From Cololabis saira (taxonomy: Eukaryota; Chordata; Actinopteri; Beloniformes; Belonidae), in NCBI RefSeq assembly GCF_033807715.1, contig NC_084596.1:30512879-30576878 (forward strand): 64,000 nt of DNA, given 5' to 3'. Under the pieces are notes generated by a model that had not been told where the DNA came from, searched no databases, and was given only the letters and a program-made list of their open reading frames with translations. Position 1 is the stretch's first letter; every line of letters starts with the position of its first letter. Shown here piece by piece: positions 55,860 through 64,000 of this stretch. Position numbers and translations under genes: made by a program.

Positions 55860-56490
55860 CAGCCTTGATTATGGCTCAGATGAAAAACATGGAAGAGTTT
55901 GGTAAGACCAGGGAAAGAGGTAGAACCTGAGATTATTCTTGCAAACTGGCAGGCAGCCATCCTCACTGGGAAGCATTGTTTCACCAGCGCTGTGTAAAGT
56001 GAGGAAGGTGCCGTTAACTTTACGAAGGATGCAGTCAGGCGATGGAAAGAATACTTGAAGGATCTTCTCAATCCCATCAACACAGATATAGCCTAGTCTG
56101 TGGACTTTGATGTTTAGGTTGCCCATCATTGGGGATAATTAAGACTTTCCATGGTAACATGGCTCCAGGGGAGGTCTGGGTTGAATTTGTCAAGGCTGTG
56201 GATGCTGTGGGACTGTTTTGGTTAGCACGCCTCTGCAACTTCACATAGACATCAGGGGCAGTGCTTCCGGATTGGCAGACTGAAGTGGTGAACTGGAAGA
56301 TGTGTTCAATTACAGGGGATTCACACTCCTCAGCCTCCCTGGTAAGATCTATGTAGGGGTGCTGGAGAAAGATGGTCTATCATCTGTACCAAATGCTATA
56401 CCCTCGCTAGGGTCCTGGAGGGGATCCATTCAACCGATACTGTGTTCCTCCAGGTTCCTCAGGGTTTTCTGTAGGGCGTGCTCCAGGAGT
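55860..56490 (+). mobile_element. Decayed LINE reverse-transcriptase fragment
   Basis: Plus-strand frames with several breaks read VNFTKDAVRRWKEYLKDLLN (near 56010-56075), then remnants of the EFVKAVDAVGLFWLARLCNF segment, ending in YRGFTLLSLPGKIYVGVLEK (56306-56365). These are the conserved RT blocks of a common teleost LINE (the usual form is ...NYRGITLLSLPGKVYARVLE). Frameshifts and stops make it inactive. Confidence 0.75.
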
Positions 56491-57140
56491 ATGCAATATT
56501 GGACATACAATTACAAGCTTCATCTTTGCTTTCTGCATTAATACAATCCATTAAAAATGACAAAATATGTGTGAAAATAAATTAAAATCTCCACATTTCT
56601 TCATGTATTTGTTTTATACTTTAACATTTGTTTATTCATTTGATGTACACTTAGATGTCAATTTTCTTACTCTTACAGATTTATTCCTGTTTCGTGACTC
56701 TTCTCTAACTCTATAATTCCAGTTCAGGGGCAAGTCTGGGTCATCCTGTTGTTATAAGATGGGACGAAAACAGCTGGAAAAACTCTGCTCCTGTGATGAT
56801 TTAGAATTAACAAGCCAACAGAAGCAGATTTCCTCCATCACAAGTTTTATGGTGTAAAGTTTATGTTCGTAGAGGATGTGTGGCTGCATTTATGTGCTTC
56901 CTCTGCTCTGATTAATGGATGATTATACCCTGATTTGGTTGTTTTTTGGGAGAAAAATCTTAAAGGGGCTTGGAGGGTGAAGTCTAATGACCTCTGAGAG
57001 CATTAAAGCTCTGTTTCTATGTATCCTTGGCGAACATTAATTACATGCAAATTACTGTTACACAAAGTGTGGGATTTTAAATTGGTCAGGTGATCCATGC
57101 CAGTTGACTGCAGCTGAGTCGCTGTCTCTAGAGGGCCTAA
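56491..57140. other. Non-coding sequence beside mir-24
   Basis: No exon. A compact composite of homeodomain and octamer motifs, ATTAATTACATGCAAATTA, lies at 57036-57054, about 90 bp from the mir-24 hairpin. Confidence 0.4.
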
Positions 57141-57211
57141 CTCCGGTTCCTGCTGAACTGAGCCAGTACTTGTTTCATATTAAACTGTTATCAGCTCAGT
57201 AGGCACAGGAG
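57141..57211 (-). ncRNA. mir24: mir-24 precursor hairpin
   Basis: On the minus strand the 3p arm, complement of 57145-57165, begins TGGCTCAGTTCAGCAGGAAC, identical to the first 20 nt of vertebrate miR-24-3p; the next bases are CGG rather than AG. The 5p arm (complement of about 57186-57205) reads GTGCCTACTGAGCTGATAAC, differing from the usual miR-24-5p by one base (AAC for ATC). The stem closes as CTCCTGTG...AACCGGAG, like known mir-24 precursors. It is the last of three hairpins in the transcript direction. Confidence 0.96.
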
Positions 57212-59893
57212 GTTGAGCCCAGGCACCTGCACCACCCTGTTTCGACCACAAGATGAAGCAAACAACAGGTACACCACTACAGAGATCATGAAGTTAAATT
57301 CAGTTAAATTACTTTTCAAACAGAAAGTGACATTTCTTCATTTGTATCATTTTTTTTTTTGAAGGTTTGCATTGAAACTGAGGTGAACCAACCCCCCAGT
57401 GCATCGTTGTTGTTCTGTTGAACTTAAAGTCAATACAAAATGCAACAAAAGGTCACTAAATACACAAAAAGGACAAAACAACAAAATGAAGAAATTAATA
57501 TAAACAAATTGCAAAGAAAAAAGTAAGAACAAAAATTCTGAAATAGATTTTTTTTTTTTAAGTAGTTAAAATCAAGACTGGACACGTATTCTTATATCAA
57601 GAGCCAAAAATGAGTTGGTCAGTGTCAAGCATCATGAAATAGTTGCTAATGGTTTACAGAGGACATTTAGCTGTAATAAACACACATTCTCAGTCATATG
57701 CACATGTTTGGTTGCATAAACATACACACTACCCCTTTACTTTCATTTAATTCTCAGAAAACTCCACAGCTGGACATTTCCATCATCCATCTGTATCTTC
57801 TCCAGCCGTAAGAGACACACCAGCTGCGACAACCATAAATATCAACAGGAAATTGTCTCTTTAGTGCTCCTTTCAGACCTGGCCTGCTTTCAAATAATTG
57901 GATGAAAAGTGAACACACTGGTGTCGTGTCATCATCGTGGCATCATTAAGAGAAAGTTGTAAATCCAGATGTGTGGTGCTGCAGCTTTTCAGCTGACCAA
58001 CAATGAGACTGGAAACAGCATCATAACATTTACATTCTTTCCAGCGGATAACAACTGTACTGGTACAGTAAATCAAGTGTAACAACAACTGTTCAATAAA
58101 CTTAAAATATAAAAAGTGACATCTTCAACTGTTTCCATCCATTGCTGTAAAAATGTACTCAGTTACTTTACACACTAGTAGAAACTGTTAAGAGGATATG
58201 ACATAATGATGTGTGAAATTGTGACTTAATCTACATTATTAAACCTAATTTTATGGTCCATCTCTGCATGAATGCTAAATTCTTCAGCTCTTACTGTCAC
58301 TTTTACAGACATTTTTGAATGAAACTGTGAAATCCTCAGCAGAATGTGTCTACTGTATGTTTAAAAGACTTAATACCCTCGCTTTACACAGATCATCTAA
58401 ATAGGTTAAAGGGAGTAGCGGTATAGCCGCCTAACTCCTTCGACACTTCCTTTTTAAATTTATTGTGTCTTAATTTGGATTTCCTTAGGTTTACTATTGT
58501 ACTATTTATTTAGTTATTTATTTTTGTAACGCATTTTAAAAGTATTTGGCTGTGGCAATTAAACGCTGGGTAGGAGATGTTAAAAAAAACAGAAAAACTC
58601 CCCAGGATTTTGAAAACAAAAATGACTAAAGACTAACCTAGAGCACATGAACACACAATGCTTGTTCACTGAAGAAAATTTCTTTTAGACAAGCTTGGGT
58701 AACAGACACAGTTATTGGATGGTATATTTAGAGCCCTGCCACTTCCGTATAGGTGATTCATGTTTTTTGTACAAAATATGCTCCAGAAAATATGTGATAC
58801 GCACCCTTTAACAACAGTGTGAACAAAAACATATTGTATATTTTCTAAAACTTAAATGGTAAATCAAAATATAAATGTAATAAAATCTGATCTATTTTGG
58901 AAAGTTTGACTCTTTTTTGACATTGGTGAGGTATTCCAAAGTTTAAGCAATTAATACAGTAAATACTTTGCATCCACATTTGATGCTTTGGATGTACAGA
59001 GTAAGTGTGATAAAAACCACCATCTGGCATTGGTATACGTGCCGAGTTGAGGTAACGCGTCCGTTTATCCATCCACTTCCTATTATCAGCAGTTGGGTTG
59101 AGGGGGCAACAGCCTAAGCAGAGAGGCCCAGACATCCCTCTCCCTGGCCGCCTCCTCCAGCTACTGTAAAACACACACAGAAGAAACTCTTCAAACAATA
59201 GCTTTTCCTTAGTCTGTATTGTTCAATTATTTTCAGCATTGTAATGAAGTCTGCAAATTCTAGGAAACGCTGTCCAATATCTCATCAAATATCAGGTTTC
59301 TCACAGAGAACAATGTTAGCAGCACATGCAGATACACAACCAGCGCTTTGCTTTCATCATCATCCAGACAGTAAATGAGCTCAGAATTCACAAATTATGT
59401 CTGTTACTTGTTCTCCTGATGGGACATTTCCTGTACTTCCTTCCTGTATGAGTAAGACCTCCCCTCCCTGTCTACTGCTTCCAGCCATCTTCTCTTTACC
59501 ATCTCTCTTCTTTAATAGCCTTAACCATGTCTTCAGAAAGTGCCAAAGTATGTTTTTTTCTCCATCTGCTGAAGGGAAAATATAAAAAAAGATGACGAGA
59601 GAAGAAATATTGATCAGACATTTTGCAGCACAGATGTTTGTTATTAAATACTAATAAGAGAAGGCTTTGGGTCTTACACAACCAATAGTTCTTTTAAACA
59701 GTACATGTTAATGGTTAATAGTGTCATTGTTGGGAGAGAGAAAAAAAAGAGCCACAGAACCAGAAACAGGATATTTTCTAGGTATATTTCCTTGAAATTG
59801 AGCATGGTAAAAAGTAAATGCTCACTGGAGGCAGCACATCTTCTCAGATGTGCGTATGAAGTGTCACAACAGTCCGATGCTGGAAGCGTTTGT
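57212..59893. other. 2.7-kb spacer between mir-27 and mir-24
   Basis: It contains no exon. A dispersed-repeat fragment lies at about 59060-59165 (GAGGGGGCAACAGCCTAAGC, minus-like orientation). The remainder is AT-rich and presumably intronic or exonic pri-miRNA. Confidence 0.5.
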
Positions 59894-59966
59894 GAGGAGC
59901 GGAACTTAGCCACTGTGAACATAAGATTACTGAACTGTTCACAGAGCGAGCTAAGTCCTTCACCTC
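59894..59966 (-). ncRNA. mir27a: mir-27 precursor hairpin (mir-27a type)
   Basis: The complement of 59899-59919 begins TTCACAGTGGCTAAGTTCCG, identical to miR-27a-3p over its length. The 5p arm (complement of 59936-59959) begins AGGACTTAGCTCGCTCTGTG, matching the miR-27 star strand type. The two arms fold with the loop near 59920-59935. The CCG at the 3' end of the mature arm distinguishes 27a from 27b (CTG). Confidence 0.96.
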
Positions 59967-60162
59967 CACCAAACTCATCGAGACCACTGCCTCTGCTTGG
60001 TGTCTGCAACTTCTGTTTTGAGCGGCTGGGTAAAAGTCATAAACACTTCTCGAAATGTGCTAATTTGATTTCTTTGAGCTTGATAAAAATCAAAAGCAGA
60101 CTAACATAGGTTGACTTCTACCTTTCTTTTGAATGAGTGAACCAACAACTTAGTAAAAAAAG

Positions 60163-61223
60163 TAGGGCTGTCAAAGTCAATGCGTTTGCAAATTTTGTTT
60201 AACGCCACTATTTTTTATAACGAGATATTAAGGCATACACGTTTCAGGAAACATAACCCTCTGTCCAACCTGTAGTGTGGAGAAACAATAAGAGATGCAG
60301 CGGTAATAGACTTAAATACAATGCACGAGGTGTTGGTCATGTGACCTATGGTCTTCTCAAGAGCAGTTCAACAGCTCTGTCAGCTGACCCACGTCAGACA
60401 AAAGTACTGCTTTACATAAATTCAGCTGATGAGGTACGAAAAATTAAACCTCCTCAGAGTTGCCATGGATGTGCAAACAAACAATACAAACCCAAGCAGT
60501 TTTATGAGCCAGGCTATGAATATTAATTAAAAGGAGCTTGAGGCAGGATTGAGGCAGGATTTATGAAAAAAATTCGTATACGTTTTAAGTTTTCTAGTAA
60601 TAATGTCAGATGAAGCGTTCCAAACCCAAAAGAATGAGCCCTCTAGTGTATCTCTCCGTTGCCTTGAACAGGCTGTGTGCTGCAAAATGTGCTGCAATTC
60701 GGTCCCGAATTTCCCGCGCTGGGCTGCGGATGTGACGTCAAATGACGCTGCATGCGCGTTCTCCCCGTTCTCCCGTGCCGGCTTCGCTGTTGGCTGCAGT
60801 ACCCCCGACGGCCATCGTGGCGAAGGGTGGCGCTAGAGAGTCTCATTTCCTAAAAGGAGCCTCATGCTCCTTTAAATTAAATTAATTAAAAACTGCTTAA
60901 AATAGTGGACGTTTAATTGGACATTGTTTTTTTGTTATGATTACTAGATCAACATCAGCTGTTGCATTTTGTGCATACGTTTTCCCTCTCCATAGGCTTT
61001 CAGGTTATGTTTTTGCCACATGATAAAACAGAAACCGTTTGTTTAAAGCAAGGATAACTGTCTGCTCGTGTATTATTGAGATTTGAAAAATCTATTTTTA
61101 AGAACATAAGTCCTTAAAAAGAACAAAAAGAACTTTCTTGAGAAGAATATACATTCTTCTCATGTTCTGTTCTCTAAACGTAAAAAAGAACATTTGTTTG
61201 ATTAAAAGTGATTGACAGTCCTA
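60163..61223. mobile_element. Probable hAT-type element interrupted by a MITE
   Basis: The left end TAGGGCTGTCAAAGTCAATG (60163) and the right end TAGGACTGTCAATCACTTTT (complement of 61204-61223) share the TAGGRCTGTCAA terminus, as in the hAT at 48117. The flanks are not an exact 8-bp duplication (AAAAAAAG versus AAAGATGA), so joining the two ends as one element is an inference. Confidence 0.55.
60530..60873. mobile_element. Nested MITE, 344 bp
   Basis: AAAGGAGCTTGAGGC (60530-60544) is mirrored by AAAGGAGCATGAGGC (complement of 60859-60873), 14 of 15 identical. The interior is GC-rich (around 60710-60830), quite unlike its surroundings. Both flanks are ATTAATTA-like, which hides any target duplication. 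The 77- and 67-residue frames across it are not genes. Confidence 0.65.
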
Positions 61224-62550
61224 AAAGATGAATTTATTTTTTAATGTACTTTAATTCTAAATGTGGGTAATTCAGGACTAATACAAGACTGCATACTTTC
61301 TGTCCACTAACTCCAGTTAGTCTTCAATGCAAACCCATCCATGGTTTTTGTGATGAATCCTTTAGATAAAAACTACCTTTAGCCCTGCTTAAAGGCCTTC
61401 TCTTTAGTGTTACCTGAGGAAGAAAAACATACTATCATCAACTCTCCTCCACTTCATATGTACAAGCATGAGAACCCTCCCTCTGTCAGCCGTTGGCTGG
61501 AGCAATGCTCGAGCTAAGAGAGCATAAATCACTGAGTGATTTAAGTTGTGCTGTAAATTGCACTGACAGAGCACAGCTCCTGGCTCTGAACTGGCTTTGG
61601 ACGGGACCAAACAGCCAGTGGCTTGTGGCCTTTGACTGGGGCGAAGCTGAGAAAAGCAGCCGGAAGCGGCCGGCTTTGCCCTCGGCTGAAGGCTGCCAGT
61701 GAGGTCTAACCGTAAGTCGTCCAGCTGGACAGCCTTCAGCTTGACAGTTGCCACCTCTCGCATAAATCAAGCAACCTTCACTTAAGACCATTCCAGGTCC
61801 TTTTCAAGACCGGCCCTGATTGAGTTACCGTACAACTAGCCAATAAACACGTTGACAGTGATCCCAGAGGACCTCTGAGAGTCCCTGCTTCATTTCTAGA
61901 AGTATTTGTTTCAGATGTTAAATATAAAAATGGATGTGTGTTAATGTCATTTAGCATCATATGTTAGCATGAGCTAAACCAAGCTAAAATATTTAACTTG
62001 TGGTAACTGAGATGAAGTGTGTTTGTTCCAATTTTTGCTTGTTTTACCTACTTGCTCAATTTTAGGTTAACTAGAGTCAACTCTGACCAATATCATCCAG
62101 ACTCCCAAAAAGTAGGGCTTCGCGCCGACTTTTCAGAAAACCTGGATGTTGTTACAGAGGACCTGTTGAGTCCATTTTATACAATCTTTGAATAAGCAAA
62201 TGATTAGCATTATCTTATTAGATATTTGGAGATTTGCATGAATTCCCAATAGAAAAATGCAGTAACGTGAACCTTTAATCTCCTGTTTGCTATCGACATG
62301 TTATGGAAATACCTTAAAAAATGCTTTGATTGCTGTTATAAATGAGATTATTTGTTGTACACATTTGCTTTAGAGGTTCTGTTTTACTTCGGCAAAAGCA
62401 GCCATACTTTCTTTCGGCAACACCTTTAATAAAAAAAAAAAACAGATAAAAAAAAAGGCACATTTATATTTTGTGGAGAGGTGAGGCAAAGGAAAAAAAA
62501 TCCATCTGAATTCAAGCTGACATGGATGTAAAGAGCGACTCGGGTTCCAG

Positions 62551-62635
62551 CTGTAGCTGGTTGGAAATCCCTGGCAATGTGATTTACATTACATCACAAA
62601 CAAAATCACTCTGCCAGGAATCCCTCCAGCTAAAG
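62551..62635 (-). ncRNA. mir23a: mir-23 precursor hairpin (mir-23a type)
   Basis: The complement of 62563-62583 begins ATCACATTGCCAGGGATTTC, identical to miR-23a-3p (23b has ATTACC at the end). The 5p arm, complement of 62603-62624, begins GGGATTCCTGGCAGAGTGAT, a miR-23-5p-like strand. The arms pair from CTTTAGCTGG to CCAGCTACAG, a stem of about 34 bp with few mismatches. It is the first hairpin in the minus-strand order 23-27-24. Confidence 0.96.
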
Positions 62636-62639
62636 CAAC

Positions 62640-64000
62640 TATTCTGTATCCTGTTTGAGGAGACAGAAGAGGTGGAGGGATGGAAAAGAGGTGTGAGGGT
62701 AGAAATATAGAAAAAAAGAACATGTTTTGTTGAGAGATGGATGGCAGTATGGACAGAGAGAGAAAAAGTTCAGACTGCAGGTGTCTGTCTGAGTACACAT
62801 CAGCATGACAGAGTACATTCGCCCCTTCATCACCGTGTAATTATGGACATGCACTTTTAAATGTTAACATGTGCACACCCACATGTCATCCCCGCCGTGT
62901 GTGGACGTTGATGGAGTTTTCTTTCATTGACACACCTGTATAAACAGAACATTATTTTAAATCTATAGGGTCCCGGTGATTGTAGGGGCTTGCACAGGTG
63001 GGTCAATGAGTGCTCATGAGATTGTGCTCAAGTAATCCATCACCCTGGTGTCTCTGTTTTTGAGCGAGCTCTGCAGGCCTGTGTTGGTTCAGTTGTCAGA
63101 GTTAAGCCTCACGCTTACAAACTCTCACACACAAAGCAACCATGCAGCCGAACAGAGACATAGGTGGAGTCATTTTGCTCCAAATCACCAAAATTGCTGC
63201 AACCACACATGTTACAGAGAAAAAAAATCCACAGAGTTTAAGGTTAAAATCTGGGAATATTTGATTAGGATCAAAAACCTCGATAAAAGTGTGTACACTG
63301 TGAACATCACTGGGCCAGACAGACACAAACTACCAGACATGCCTACACTCACTCCTAAGGGTTATACAGAATACTTAATGACGCTAGCTTTTTTTTCAAT
63401 TGCCTCACCAAAAGAAGATACTATACCCACAGTATACATTTGAAATGATACAAAACCCTGCCTGAGAAAAAAAGACTAGTTGGTTTCACAGTGTAGTCAT
63501 GAGACTGGCAGCTCGTGGGCAATAAGGAGATATTTTGTGAGTGTTCTTAGCTAGAAATCATATATTAATATAATCCCTTACCCTAGCTTTAATGAACACA
63601 CAAAATAACTAATAAAAGGAATCCATAGCTGTTGCAAAATGTGTATAAAAAATAACAGTGATTACCCAAGTGGTCTTATATCACATCTGTCAGTACTATT
63701 TCTTAATATTCATTTTGAGTAGAGCATTCACAGCCTTGAGCTATATTTCTGTCAGTTTTTTATATGATTTACTATCTTAGTGAATTCATTTCGCAATTCC
63801 TGTCACAAAATCCTTGAATGATGTTTAAGAAAAAAGGAAGCACCACAGGAGACCTGCAGATGACTGAAGGAGATTTTGCGGATGCACACATGATCCTGTT
63901 TGTTTGTAAAGTCACATTCCGAGCGTGCACATAAACAATGAGAGTAAGAAATAGTGCTCATGTGCAGATGAGAACAAGGAAACTAGTCAACACCATATCT
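62640..64000. other. Region upstream of the miRNA cluster, no gene seen
   Basis: No coding exon or repeat was recognised. Being upstream of mir-23 on the minus strand, it may include the pri-miRNA 5' part or promoter, which could also lie beyond the window edge. Confidence 0.35.

Larger units (their letters stand above)
59967..62550. other. 2.6-kb spacer between mir-23 and mir-27
   Basis: It is filled partly by a probable hAT element (60163-61223) with a nested MITE (60530-60873). A GC-richer block at 61440-61780 includes a palindromic TAAATCACTGAGTGATTTA (61525-61543) and a 15/16-bp hairpin at 61685-61740. A dispersed-repeat fragment lies at about 62130-62200. No protein exon was found. Confidence 0.5.

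Noticed and set aside
58845..59198. 117-residue minus-strand ORF
   Set aside because: It overlaps a dispersed-repeat fragment at about 59060-59165, lacks any family match and has no splice context.
60163..61223. 8-bp target duplication for the hAT-like element
   Set aside because: The flanks AAAAAAAG and AAAGATGA do not match, so no duplication is claimed.
61410..61791. 117- and 101-residue minus-strand ORFs
   Set aside because: They fall in overlapping frames of a GC-richer non-coding block between mir-23 and mir-27; no family motif or splice support was found.

Overview
The window is vertebrate, almost certainly teleost, genomic DNA. It has AT-rich introns, long TA, TAA, GA and CA microsatellites, many hAT-like, MITE, LINE and SINE copies, and GT-AG multi-exon genes. 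Six protein-coding genes could be rebuilt exon by exon with all splice phases closing: ssx2ip (-), a mucolipin closest to mcoln3 (-), bcl10 (-), ccn1/cyr61 (+), odf2l (-) and ift22 (+). The first five have the same order and orientation as human 1p22.3 (SSX2IP, MCOLN3, BCL10, CYR61, ODF2L). Human neighbours such as LPAR3, DNAI3, SYDE2, DDAH1, ZNHIT6 and COL24A1 are not seen between them.

Layout: 1-2.2 kb repeats; 2.3-9.8 kb ssx2ip with an RFX-type X-box upstream; 10-12.8 kb repeats and a perfect hairpin; 12.8-17.2 kb mcoln3; 19.4-20.7 kb a THAP-domain remnant; 20.8-22.7 kb bcl10, whose first intron holds a transposon with an internal 41-bp minisatellite; 23-28.4 kb dispersed repeats; 28.9-31.6 kb ccn1 with a compact TEAD/CRE/TATA-like promoter; 34.6-42.5 kb odf2l, divergently paired across about 390 bp with ift22 (42.9-44.9 kb); 45-57 kb gene-poor, with a decayed beta-tubulin pseudogene split by a hAT element and a second hAT with a perfect 8-bp target duplication.

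The right end (57-63 kb) has no protein gene but holds three microRNA hairpins on the minus strand, in the order mir-23, mir-27, mir-24. Each has a near-exact mature arm and a recognisable partner arm. The cluster spans about 5.5 kb, whereas mammalian copies fit within about 1 kb. At least one spacer is inflated by nested transposons.

Functionally, three of the six genes (ssx2ip, odf2l, ift22) act at centrosomes, basal bodies or cilia. bcl10 is a CARD signalling adaptor, mcoln3 an endolysosomal cation channel, and ccn1 a secreted matricellular protein.
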